Translations under genes and position numbers: made by a program | Assembly (NCBI RefSeq): GCF_023073355.1 | Contig: NZ_JADPJI010000011.1 | Location: 186,001 to 250,000 of the forward strand | DNA length: 64,000 nt | Reading direction: 5' to 3' | Source of the DNA: Bradyrhizobium sp. 199 | GTDB taxonomy: Bacteria > Pseudomonadota > Alphaproteobacteria > Rhizobiales > Xanthobacteraceae | Part shown: positions 34,857 to 43,138 of the stretch, piece by piece | Numbering within the stretch: the stretch's first letter is position 1 | Layout of the letters: every line of letters starts with the position of its first letter | Notes under the pieces: generated by a model | The model's database searches: none | The model's input: the letters and a program-made list of their open reading frames with translations, nothing else | Told to the model about the DNA's origin: nothing

Positions 34857-35771
34857 ATGACTGAACCTGCCTATGTCGCGGTGGACTGGGGCACCAGCAG
34901 CTTCCGGCTCTGGCTGATCGACCGCACCGGCAAGGTGTTAGCCGAACGTCGCAGCGACGAGGGCATGCTGGCCGCCGCGCAGACGGGTTTTCCCGCCGTG
35001 CTGCAAGCGCATCTTGCGGCCGTCGAAGCGCCGATCCATCTGCCGGTTCTCGTCTGCGGCATGGCCGGCGCCAAGACCGGCTGGGTCGAAGCCGGCTATG
35101 TCGACACGCCGGCGCCATTGTCGTCGATCCTGAAGCAGGCCGCACGCGTGCCCGGCGAAGCGCGCGAGATTCGCATTCTGCCGGGTATCGCGCAGCGCGA
35201 TACAAAAGCGCCGGACGTGATGCGGGGCGAGGAAACCCAGCTGCTCGGCGCGCTCGGCCTCGATGCTGTCGGCGAAGCGCTGGTCTGCATGCCCGGCACG
35301 CATTCGAAATGGGTGCGCGTCAAAGGGGGCATTGTCGAACGTTTCTCCACCTTTATGACCGGCGAGCTCTTCAGCGTCATTTCGCGCGAGAGCATCCTGT
35401 CTCTCGCGGTCGCGGGCGCCGAGGAGGCCGAGGATGTCGCGAGCTTCAAGGCGGCGGTCAAAGCCGCCTACGCGGCGCCGGCCTTTGCCGCCAATCTGTT
35501 GTTCGGTGCGCGGTCACGCCAGTTGCTGTTCGGCGGCACGCCCGCCGCGGCGCGCGAGACGCTGTCGGGCACGTTGATCGGCGTGGAGCTTGCGGCCGGG
35601 CTCTCCGGCACCGTGCCGCAGGCTGGTATCGAACTGATCGCCTCGGGGCGGCTTGCGATGCTGTATCGGCTGGCGTTCGAGGCGCTGTCGGTCGCGGTGA
35701 CCCCAAACGATGCGGAGGAAGCCGTTCGCCGCGGCCTGTCGATAGCGGCTGCCGCAATCTGGACCAAGTGA
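34857..35771 (+). CDS. dgoK: 2-dehydro-3-deoxygalactonokinase
   Basis: A 304-residue sugar-acid kinase that phosphorylates 2-dehydro-3-deoxygalactonate, the second-last step of the De Ley-Doudoroff pathway. The N-terminal phosphate loop VAVDWGTSSFRLWLIDRTG and MAGAKTGWVEAGYVDTPAP are diagnostic of DgoK, and MPGTHSKWV with FMTGELF is the central motif. The dgoA aldolase gene starts 13 bp after its stop. No galactonate dehydratase or transporter is in this window. Confidence 0.93.
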   Translation: MTEPAYVAVDWGTSSFRLWLIDRTGKVLAERRSDEGMLAAAQTGFPAVLQAHLAAVEAPIHLPVLVCGMAGAKTGWVEAGYVDTPAPLSSILKQAARVPGEAREIRILPGIAQRDTKAPDVMRGEETQLLGALGLDAVGEALVCMPGTHSKWVRVKGGIVERFSTFMTGELFSVISRESILSLAVAGAEEAEDVASFKAAVKAAYAAPAFAANLLFGARSRQLLFGGTPAAARETLSGTLIGVELAAGLSGTVPQAGIELIASGRLAMLYRLAFEALSVAVTPNDAEEAVRRGLSIAAAAIWTK

Positions 35772-35784
35772 AAGGATTCTTGAG

Positions 35785-36417
35785 ATGACCGTTCCCTTTC
35801 CGCCGATGAAGCGGCCGCTGGTCGCGATCCTGCGCGGCGTCAAGCCCGACGAGACTGAGACCATCCTCGGCGTGCTGATCGAAGCCGGCATCACCGCGAT
35901 CGAGATCCCCCTGAACTCGCCCGATCCATTCCGCTCGATCGCAACGGCCGTGAAGCAGGCGCCGTCAGGCGTGCTGATCGGCGCCGGCACGGTGCTGACC
36001 ACCGCGGATGTCGATCGCCTCAACGACGTCGGCGGCAGACTGATGGTCTCGCCGAATGTCGACACGCAAGTGCTGGTGCGTGCCCATCAGTACGCCATGG
36101 TCACGCTGCCCGGCGTGTTTTCGCCGACCGAGGCGCTGCTTGCCGCGCGCTCCGGCGCATCGGGATTGAAGTTCTTCCCGGCGAGCGTGCTCGGTGCCTC
36201 CGGCATTGCCGCGATCAAGGCGGTGCTGCCATCGGGCGTGATGATCGCTGCCGTCGGCGGGGTCTCCGACCAGAATTTCGCGGAATACATCAAGGGCGGC
36301 GTGACCGCCTTCGGGCTCGGCTCCAGCCTCTACAAGCCTGGCATGACGGCAACGGAGGTGGCCGCTCGCGCAAAGTTGACGATCGATGCTTACGATCGGG
36401 CGATTGCGAAAGCCTGA
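35785..36417 (+). CDS. dgoA: 2-dehydro-3-deoxy-6-phosphogalactonate aldolase
   Basis: A 210-residue class I aldolase of the KDPG/KDPGal family that splits the kinase product into pyruvate and glyceraldehyde 3-phosphate. Visible motifs are LRGVKPDETETI, the Glu of AIEIPLNSPDP, GAGTVLT, the MVSPNVD turn and the Schiff-base Lys in GLKFFPASVLGASG. It follows dgoK by 13 bp with AAGGATT before the ATG region, so the two genes are one operon. Confidence 0.94.
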   Translation: MTVPFPPMKRPLVAILRGVKPDETETILGVLIEAGITAIEIPLNSPDPFRSIATAVKQAPSGVLIGAGTVLTTADVDRLNDVGGRLMVSPNVDTQVLVRAHQYAMVTLPGVFSPTEALLAARSGASGLKFFPASVLGASGIAAIKAVLPSGVMIAAVGGVSDQNFAEYIKGGVTAFGLGSSLYKPGMTATEVAARAKLTIDAYDRAIAKA

Positions 36418-36496
36418 GCCGGCAATAAACAAGCCGTGATGCCGTCACGGTCGCGCGTTATCCTATCCTGCGTGACCAGCGAGATCAGGAGACGAC

Positions 36497-38233
36497 ATGG
36501 CGATCAACAACGTGGCCGATCTGTTCGTGGCAACGCTCGAACAGGCCGGCGTCAAGCGCATCTACGGCATTGTCGGCGACAGCCTGAACGCCCTGAACGA
36601 GGCGCTGCGCCGCCGCGGCACGATCGAATGGATCCATGTCCGCCACGAGGAGGTCGCCGCGTTCGCCGCCGCCGGCGAAGCGGAGATGACCGGCAGCCTT
36701 GCGGTGTGTGCGGGGTCCTGCGGCCCCGGCAATCTGCATCTGATCAACGGCCTGTTCGACGCGCATCGCAGCCGCGTTCCCGTGCTGGCGATCGCCGCGC
36801 AGATCCCGACAGCCGAGATCGGCGGCGGCTACTTCCAGGAAACCCATCCGCAAAACCTGTTCCGCGAATGCAGCCATTATTGCGAGCTGGTCTCCGACCC
36901 GAGCCAGCTTCCCTTCGTGCTGGAGAACGCCATCCGCGCAGCCGTGGGCCTGCGCGGCGTCGCCGTCGTCGCCATGCCCGGCGACGTCGCGTTCCGCAGC
37001 CCGCCGAAGCGCGCGCTGTCGACGGCGCGCGGCCTCAGCGTGCCGGCGCCGGAGGTGGTGCCGCAGGCGGATGAGCTAAAGGCGCTCGCCGATCTCCTCA
37101 ACGGCGCCGAGCGCATCACGCTGTTCTGCGGCCGCGGCTGCGCCGGTGCGCACGCGCCGTTGATGCAGCTTGCGGAGGCGCTAAAGAGCCCGATCGTGCA
37201 TGCGCTCGGCGGCAAGGAGCATGTCGAATACGACAACCCTTACGACGTCGGCATGACCGGCTTTATCGGTTTTTCCTCGGGCTACGCGGCCATGCACGCG
37301 TGCGACGCGCTGGTGATGCTCGGCACCGACTTTCCCTACAAACAGTTTTTCCCGGCCGATTGCCAGATCGCGCAGATCGACATCCGCCCGGAAAATCTCG
37401 GGCGACGGTGCAAGATCGATCTCGGCCTCGTCGGCGACGTCAAGCTCACCATCGAGGCGCTGCTGCCGTTGCTCAAAGCAAAGACGCAGCGCAAGCATCT
37501 CGACGATGCGGTCGCCCATTACAAGAAGGCGCGCGAAGGGCTCGATTCGCTCGCCAAAGGCACGCCGGGAAGCAAGCCGATCCATCCGCAATATCTGGCA
37601 AAAGTCATCAGCGATCACGCGGCCGCCGATGCCGTGTTCACCGCCGATGTCGGCACGCCGACGGTGTGGGCCGCGCGGTATCTGGACATGAATGGCCGCC
37701 GGCGGCTGATCGGCTCTTTCATCCACGGCTCGATGGCCAACGCGATGCCGCAAGCGATCGGCGCTCGGGCCGCCCAGCCCGGTCGACAAGTGATTTCGCT
37801 CTCCGGCGACGGCGGCTTCACCATGCTGATGGGCGATCTGATCACGCTGACGCAGATGAAGCTGCCGGTGAAGGTGGTCGTCTTCAACAACGGCGTGCTC
37901 GGCTTCGTCGCGCTGGAGATGAAGGCCGCCGGCTTCGTCGACACCAATGTCGACCTGGACAATCCTGATTTCGCTGCAATGGCACGCGCGATGGGCATCT
38001 TTGCCAAACGCGTCGAGGACCCCGGCGAGCTTCCCGGTGCGGTGAAGGAGATGCTGGCCCATAACGGGCCGGCGCTGCTCGACGTCGTCACGGCCAAGCA
38101 GGAACTGTCGATGCCGCCGACCATCACCACCGAGCAGATCAAGGGCTTCAGCCTCTGGGTACTGCGCGCAGTGATGAACGGCCGCGGCGACGAGGTGCTT
38201 GACCTCGCGAAGACCAACCTGCTGCCGCGTTGA
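36497..38233 (+). CDS. poxB: PoxB-type pyruvate dehydrogenase/oxidase (ThDP-dependent)
   Basis: A 578-residue thiamine-diphosphate flavoenzyme that decarboxylates pyruvate to acetate and CO2. It has the N-terminal Pyr domain (HEEVAAFAAAGEAE with the catalytic Glu), a central FAD-binding domain and the C-terminal ThDP domain with GDGGFTMLMGDLITL..VVVFNN. The C-terminus GRGDEVLDLAKTNLLPR closely resembles the membrane-binding end of enterobacterial PoxB, which supports a quinone-reducing enzyme. It lies downstream of dgoKA, whose aldolase yields pyruvate, but an 80-bp gap suggests its own promoter. Confidence 0.88.
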   Translation: MAINNVADLFVATLEQAGVKRIYGIVGDSLNALNEALRRRGTIEWIHVRHEEVAAFAAAGEAEMTGSLAVCAGSCGPGNLHLINGLFDAHRSRVPVLAIAAQIPTAEIGGGYFQETHPQNLFRECSHYCELVSDPSQLPFVLENAIRAAVGLRGVAVVAMPGDVAFRSPPKRALSTARGLSVPAPEVVPQADELKALADLLNGAERITLFCGRGCAGAHAPLMQLAEALKSPIVHALGGKEHVEYDNPYDVGMTGFIGFSSGYAAMHACDALVMLGTDFPYKQFFPADCQIAQIDIRPENLGRRCKIDLGLVGDVKLTIEALLPLLKAKTQRKHLDDAVAHYKKAREGLDSLAKGTPGSKPIHPQYLAKVISDHAAADAVFTADVGTPTVWAARYLDMNGRRRLIGSFIHGSMANAMPQAIGARAAQPGRQVISLSGDGGFTMLMGDLITLTQMKLPVKVVVFNNGVLGFVALEMKAAGFVDTNVDLDNPDFAAMARAMGIFAKRVEDPGELPGAVKEMLAHNGPALLDVVTAKQELSMPPTITTEQIKGFSLWVLRAVMNGRGDEVLDLAKTNLLPR

Positions 38234-38255
38234 TTTCGGCTGTGACGGCTCGGTT

Positions 38256-38389
38256 CACCTCTCCCGAAGGGAGAGGCCGGATCGCATCGAAAGATGCGAT
38301 CCGGGTGAGGGGTCACGGTGTTGCTGAGTGCTGCGGCCCCTCACCCGGATTGCTGCGCAGTCTGACATCTCCCCGCTGGGGAGAGGTGA
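38256..38389. repeat. Long imperfect inverted repeat, family C copy 2
   Basis: TCACCTCTCCC on the left is complementary to GGGGAGAGGTGA on the right. An inner pair GGATCGCATC/GATGCGATCC and the GGGTGAGGGG/CCCCTCACCC pair add further stems. The right part overlaps the 3' end of the gene at 38313-38705. Confidence 0.8.
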
Positions 38390-38705
38390 AGGTCCGCCAG
38401 TGCAGCACGATCCCAACGAGCAGGGCCGGCAGGAAGCCGAGGACGATCAGGAAATGCGGCAGCTGCGCCGGTGAGACGAAGGCGATGGCGATGTCCGAGA
38501 TCAGCCACAGTGCTGCGAACATCACCGCAAAGTCAGTTCGCGGGCAGCGCAAATAGTAGAACACGGCGGTGATGACGATCGCGGGGCCGATCGCAACGCC
38601 GATCATGATCGCCGTCAGCTCCTTCGGCGTCAACGCGTCGAGCATCATCGAGGCCAGCAGCCAGAGCGCGGCGAACATGGCGACGATGTCGAGTGGATGC
38701 CGCAA
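38313..38705 (-). CDS. Small multi-helix membrane protein, 3' end inside a repeat
   Basis: A 130-residue protein with about four hydrophobic helices in two similar halves (IVAMFAALWLLASMMLDALT and FAVMFAALWLISDIAIAFVS), which suggests an internal duplication. The last about 24 residues (TSPQRGDVRLRSNPGEG..) are encoded by the family C inverted repeat and look unrelated to the rest. I recognise no named family. It is convergent with poxB. Confidence 0.6.
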   Translation of the reverse strand: MRHPLDIVAMFAALWLLASMMLDALTPKELTAIMIGVAIGPAIVITAVFYYLRCPRTDFAVMFAALWLISDIAIAFVSPAQLPHFLIVLGFLPALLVGIVLHWRTFTSPQRGDVRLRSNPGEGPQHSATP

Positions 38706-38772
38706 TCCAATACCTCTCGCAGGGACGCGCTATCGTTGTGGCCGGAACTGCGGCCGTCAAGCCAAAAGGCGC

Positions 38773-39681
38773 TTATTCCTCGTCACTTCCCGGCGTCGGG
38801 CGCAGCATGAAATGGCCGAAGGCAGTGGCGATCGGCTTGTTCGCATCATCCTGCCAGGCGCGCGCCTCGAAGGCGACGATGCGCCGTCCCTGCTTCACGA
38901 TCGAGACGTCGGCAAAGCTGTCGAGGGCGCGGCCGGAACGCAAATAATTGACGGTGAGGCCGATCGGCTTCGGCGGCGCGGCGGTGCCGAGCTCGCGCGC
39001 CACGCCGACGATCGCGGTGGTCTCGAGCAAGGCCCCTGTCATGCCGCCATGGATCGCAGGCAGGATCGGGTTGCCGATGATCACAGGCGAAAACGGCATC
39101 GTCAGCGTGCCGTCCTCGTTGGCGCGGATGCCGAGGCAGCGCGCAAAGGGGCTGCGCGCGAACGGGCCGTCCGGATCCTCCGGCGCCTCCAGCGTCGGGA
39201 CGCTCAGCGCATCCATCCTGCGCTCGGCGAGCATGTTGGTGCGGTTGGCGCCGATCATGAAGCAGGCGGTCGCGGTCGCCACCGGATCGTCCTCGGATTC
39301 CTGATAGGCGGTGGAGCGCACGAAAGCGATCGAGCGTGTGGTGCGGTAGCAGACCGAATGCGCCTTGATGTCGAGGCCTGGCGTCGCCGGCTTCTGGTAG
39401 TCGATGCGCAGGTCCAGGGTTGCGATCGCGCTTGTGCCGTCGAGCGCAAGCTGCACCGCCATGCCGCAGCTCTCGTCCAGCATCGCGGTGACGACGCCGC
39501 CATGCAGCACGCCGGTCTCGGTGTCGCCGACGAAGACGGGCCGGTAGGGCAGGCTCGACCAGGCCTCAGCCGGAGCAAAACGGTCGAGCTGGAGCCCGCT
39601 GATATGGCCGTAGTCGGAGCGGCGGCCCTTGATCGCGTCGGCGAGTTCCTCGAACGGAAGTGTGGTCGGTGAGCTGGACAT
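38773..39681 (-). CDS. Tandem hotdog acyl-CoA thioesterase-like protein
   Basis: A 302-residue protein made of two PaaI-type hotdog domains in series. The first has VLHGGVVTAMLDESCG (about 58-73) and the second has AIHGGMTGALLETTA (about 210-225). Each HGG motif sits at the start of the central helix, as in acyl-CoA thioesterases. Fused double hotdogs form the equivalent of one dimer. The likely role is hydrolysis of an acyl- or aryl-CoA, with unknown substrate. Confidence 0.85.
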   Translation of the reverse strand: MSSSPTTLPFEELADAIKGRRSDYGHISGLQLDRFAPAEAWSSLPYRPVFVGDTETGVLHGGVVTAMLDESCGMAVQLALDGTSAIATLDLRIDYQKPATPGLDIKAHSVCYRTTRSIAFVRSTAYQESEDDPVATATACFMIGANRTNMLAERRMDALSVPTLEAPEDPDGPFARSPFARCLGIRANEDGTLTMPFSPVIIGNPILPAIHGGMTGALLETTAIVGVARELGTAAPPKPIGLTVNYLRSGRALDSFADVSIVKQGRRIVAFEARAWQDDANKPIATAFGHFMLRPTPGSDEE

Positions 39682-39832
39682 AACGAGGTTCTAGACCAGT
39701 GTCGGGCGCGGCGCAAAATCCCGAAAATGCGTCCCAGGGCGGGTATGCCCGGGGACGGTTTGGCCTCGACAGAGCGGGCCGAAGCAACGATGGTGGGCGC
39801 CTCGTTCGTTCGATGAGCTGCAAGGAGTGCCC

Positions 39833-40153
39833 ATGGCCGACCCCGAAACGCCCGCCAACAGCCAGGGACCCGTGATCATTTCGAGCTCAAGCTCGGAGCG
39901 GGCGCCGATCATCTATTTCGACGGCGCATCCTGCTTCGGCCACCACAATGGCGCGATCCAGATCGAACTCGCCGCGAACTTGCTGATGCCGGTGGGCGCC
40001 GCCGTCAGGGTCGACGTGGTCCAGACCGCGCATCTGCGCTGCAGCGTGGCCGCGGCACTGGCGCTGCGCGAAGCGCTTGAAAAGGCGCTGGCGATGTTCA
40101 AGCAGGGGCAGCAGCAGCCCGCGGCGGAGGAGATTCCGGCGGTGAAGAATTGA
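39833..40153 (+). CDS. Conserved small hypothetical protein
   Basis: A 106-residue soluble protein: a Ser-rich start (VIISSSSSERAP), a beta-rich middle (IIYFDGASCFGHHNGAIQIE) and a C-terminal helix (AALALREALEKALAMFKQG) with a Gln-rich tail. The layout loosely recalls DUF3467, but I would not assign it. ATG 39833 has AAGGAG (about 39822-39827) upstream; a GTG at 39827 is in frame. It stands between the divergent thioesterase gene and the convergent amidase gene. Confidence 0.65.
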   Translation: MADPETPANSQGPVIISSSSSERAPIIYFDGASCFGHHNGAIQIELAANLLMPVGAAVRVDVVQTAHLRCSVAAALALREALEKALAMFKQGQQQPAAEEIPAVKN

Positions 40154-40192
40154 GGCCAGAAGCGCGATCGCCCGTCAGCGCAATCGCAGCTT

Positions 40193-41662
40193 TCAGCCCA
40201 CATGCACCTGCGGCTTCCGGCCCCCGTTCCACTTGCCGTCGAGCGCGCGCTCGATCTGGGCGGCGAGTTGCAGCAGCAGGCCGTCATTGGCCTGTTTGGC
40301 GATGGCCTGGATGCCGAGCGGCAGGCCGTGGTTCTGGCTGGCCATCGGCATCGAGACCGCGGGCATGCCGCAGAGATTGGCGAGCGGCGTGAAGGCAAAG
40401 AAGCGCCAGAGATTGCCAAACCAGTCGAGCACATCGGGATTGTCGGAGATGGTGAGATACTCCTTCGTGCCGACCTTCGGCGTCGGCAGCGCCGTGATCG
40501 GCGTCAGGATCACGTCCCATTGCTCGAAGAAGGCGCCGAAGCCGCGCGAGGTGGTGTTGAACACACCCTGCATCTTCGCCCGCTCGGCGAAACTGGTGTG
40601 CCGGCCGGCTTCCCAGACCCGGATGTTCATGGGCTCGATCAGGTCTTCCGGCGGCTTCTCCAGCCCGCGCGCGGCGAGCATATTGGAGATCACCACCGCG
40701 AAGTTTGAGATGTAGCAGGTGGTCTGCGCGGCGAAGGCGGCGCGAAAATCGAGATCGGGCAGGGCGTAGTCGACGTGATGGCCGAGGCCTTCGAGGAAAC
40801 GGCCGGTCTTCTCCAGCTCGGCTGCGATCTCAGGCGTCGCGGTGTAGTCGCCCCAGGTGTGCGATAGCGCGATGCGCAGCTTTGAGGGATCGCGTTTGAT
40901 CATCTCGGAATAGGGCTGCGCCGTCGTCCAGAACGGCATGAACTCGCCGGGCGCAGGTCCCCTCGCATGATCGACGAAGGCGGCGGTGTCGCGCACCGAG
41001 CGCGACTGGCAGCCCTGGATCGAGACGAGGCCGGTGAGATCGGACATGTGCGGCGCGAGCGAGAAAACGCCCCGCGAAACCTTCAGTCCGATATTACCGT
41101 TCACGCCGGCGGGAATGCGGATCGAGCCGCCGCCGTCGGTCGCATGCGCGATCGGCACCACGCCCGCGGCCACCATCGCAGCGCTGCCCGCGGACGAGCC
41201 ACAGGTGGTGTAGTCGGTATTCCAGGGATTGCGGGTGACGTAGACGGCGGGATTGTCGGCGGAACTGCACACGCCGAATTCCGGCGTCGTGGTGCGCCCG
41301 ATCAGGTTGAGGCCGGCCTGGCGGAGTTTGCCGGTCAGGAACGTGTCGGCGCTGGCGCGATTGCCGCGCATCAACAGCGAGCCCATTTCCTGCAGCCGGC
41401 CCTTCATCGTCGGCCCGAGGTCCTTCATCAGGAAGGGGAGGCCGGCGAAGGGGCCCGCGAGATTGGCGCCGTCCTTGGCTGGATCGGCGATGGCGTCCTC
41501 GAACAGCTCGACCACGCCCGACAGCGCCGGATTGACCTTGGCGACACCCGCGGCAGCCTGGCGCGCCAACTCCTTCGCCGTCAGCTCGCCCTTACGGACA
41601 CGCGCCGCCAGTCCGACACCGTCGTGCTGCGCCCATTCATTCCAGCTCATCGGCAAAGTCAT
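40193..41662 (-). CDS. Amidase-signature-family hydrolase
   Basis: A 489-residue Ser-cisSer-Lys amidase. The Lys is in LPFLMKDLGPTM (about 83), the cis-Ser in TCGSSAGSAAM (about 158) and the nucleophilic Ser in TDGGGSIRIPAG (about 180). The family includes AtzE-type carboxybiuret hydrolases and many broad amidases, so the sequence alone does not give the substrate. It follows a ring-opening amidohydrolase gene by 125 bp on the same strand, which makes a biuret-like substrate plausible. ATG 41662 is chosen; ATG 41650 is also possible. Confidence 0.9.
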   Translation of the reverse strand: MTLPMSWNEWAQHDGVGLAARVRKGELTAKELARQAAAGVAKVNPALSGVVELFEDAIADPAKDGANLAGPFAGLPFLMKDLGPTMKGRLQEMGSLLMRGNRASADTFLTGKLRQAGLNLIGRTTTPEFGVCSSADNPAVYVTRNPWNTDYTTCGSSAGSAAMVAAGVVPIAHATDGGGSIRIPAGVNGNIGLKVSRGVFSLAPHMSDLTGLVSIQGCQSRSVRDTAAFVDHARGPAPGEFMPFWTTAQPYSEMIKRDPSKLRIALSHTWGDYTATPEIAAELEKTGRFLEGLGHHVDYALPDLDFRAAFAAQTTCYISNFAVVISNMLAARGLEKPPEDLIEPMNIRVWEAGRHTSFAERAKMQGVFNTTSRGFGAFFEQWDVILTPITALPTPKVGTKEYLTISDNPDVLDWFGNLWRFFAFTPLANLCGMPAVSMPMASQNHGLPLGIQAIAKQANDGLLLQLAAQIERALDGKWNGGRKPQVHVG

Positions 41663-41787
41663 GCGATCCAAACCTCTTCGTGCGGCGCCACCTTAGTTTC
41701 GCACAGGAACAGTTTAATCAACCGAGGCGGCGCGAAGGGCAGGGTTGCGCCGGATGGAGAGGTAATCCCGCATTGCATGCGCACGCA

Positions 41788-42900
41788 TCAATTCGAGAGC
41801 TTCGCGATCACCGCAACCGGCCCGCCGCCCGCCGGACCCTGATGCTCGGCGCCGCCGGAGACATAGACCGCTCCGGTGCCGGCGAGGCCGGCAATCAACC
41901 CGCCAACGGCAGCGCGGGCGTGGCGCGTCGAGCTGATATCGGTGTCTTCCAGCATGGTGTGGCGAAAGCCGCGCACGCTGCCATCAGGCGAGGCCTCGGC
42001 CTTGGCGAAGATGTTGACGAGCTCGCGGCCGGTCGTCGCCTGCGGCGGGGCGCCGAGCCCAACGCTCTCCAGCGCCGCAAGCACCGCGCCGGCGTCGATG
42101 GCATCGCTCATCACCGCATGCCCGATCTCGAATTCGCTCGTCGATGACATCGAATTGCCGAGCACGATGACGACGTTGTGCATCAGTTCGATCCCGGACG
42201 AGGTCGATGCAATTTTCGAGAACAGATCGTAGCGTCGCAGCACGTCCTCGTCGCGTATGCCAGGTGCGATCTCGCCGAGCGCGACCGCAACCCCGAGCGC
42301 GGAGGCGCCGCGCGAATAAGCCATCGAGCTGTAAGCGCTCGTCGTTACCGTCGTGTTGCCGCGCGCGTTCGCCGACTCGACGCGATCACTGGTGAGCAGC
42401 GGGCACTTGATCTGCACGAAATGGACGTCGGCCGGATCGGCGATACCGGCATCCTGCATTGCGGCCTTCACGGCGTTGGCCGTCTCCGTGATCTGGGTGG
42501 AGCGACCGAGCTCTTCAGGGAGGAAATCGCGGGTGTGCGCCATGCCGATGCTCAGGCGCTTGCCGGAGATGCCTGCCGGGCGCTGCAGAACGTCCCGGCG
42601 CGTGAACACGGTGATGTGTGGGCTGAGCACGCCCTCGGTGCCGCCGGACATCACGAAAGCGATGCGTTGCTCGACCGCCTGCGGCGACACGCCGAGCTGC
42701 GGCGCCAGCGCCGTGCACAGCGCGGCCACGGCATATTCCCGGGTAAAATCGTTGACGCCGCCATTGCCTTCGGTCTTGCCTAGGATGGCCAGGATGGATG
42801 CCGGATCGATCGCGCCGGATGCGATCATGCTCAGAAGGCCAGAGACGTCGCCGGGCCCCTTGGTAGCGATCCTGATGACGCCGACCGATGTCGTCCGCAT
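41788..42900 (-). CDS. Ring-opening amidohydrolase (cyanuric acid hydrolase / barbiturase family)
   Basis: A 370-residue protein of the AtzD/TrzD/barbiturase family, which hydrolyses cyanuric acid or barbituric acid rings and has a three-repeat fold with three Ser-Lys pairs. Family markers here are EGNGGVNDFTREYA, the first Ser region FVMSGGTEGVLSPH, the second SSMAYSRGASALGVA, and the third near the C-terminus VSGGAEHQGPAGGGPVAVI. Length fits the family. Which ring it opens cannot be read directly. It is first in a probable operon with the amidase. Confidence 0.92.
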   Translation of the reverse strand: MRTTSVGVIRIATKGPGDVSGLLSMIASGAIDPASILAILGKTEGNGGVNDFTREYAVAALCTALAPQLGVSPQAVEQRIAFVMSGGTEGVLSPHITVFTRRDVLQRPAGISGKRLSIGMAHTRDFLPEELGRSTQITETANAVKAAMQDAGIADPADVHFVQIKCPLLTSDRVESANARGNTTVTTSAYSSMAYSRGASALGVAVALGEIAPGIRDEDVLRRYDLFSKIASTSSGIELMHNVVIVLGNSMSSTSEFEIGHAVMSDAIDAGAVLAALESVGLGAPPQATTGRELVNIFAKAEASPDGSVRGFRHTMLEDTDISSTRHARAAVGGLIAGLAGTGAVYVSGGAEHQGPAGGGPVAVIAKLSN

Positions 42901-43138
42901 GATAGTCCTCGTGTGGAGTTCGATGGTCCGGCCCGTGAAACAGCCGTCGAACCGAGGCGCATGTCAAGTGGCTGCGGCGCCCCGACGATTGTGGCGAGAT
43001 CGCATTGCGTCAATAAAAAATCCCTTGTCGACGGCCGTCCGCCGCACCTTGATGAATCAACCCCGATTGGTCCATAAGCGGCGTCCCGCAGCCGGTGGTT
43101 CGCCTCCGCGATGCGTGGTTGGATAGAGGGGTTCTCGC

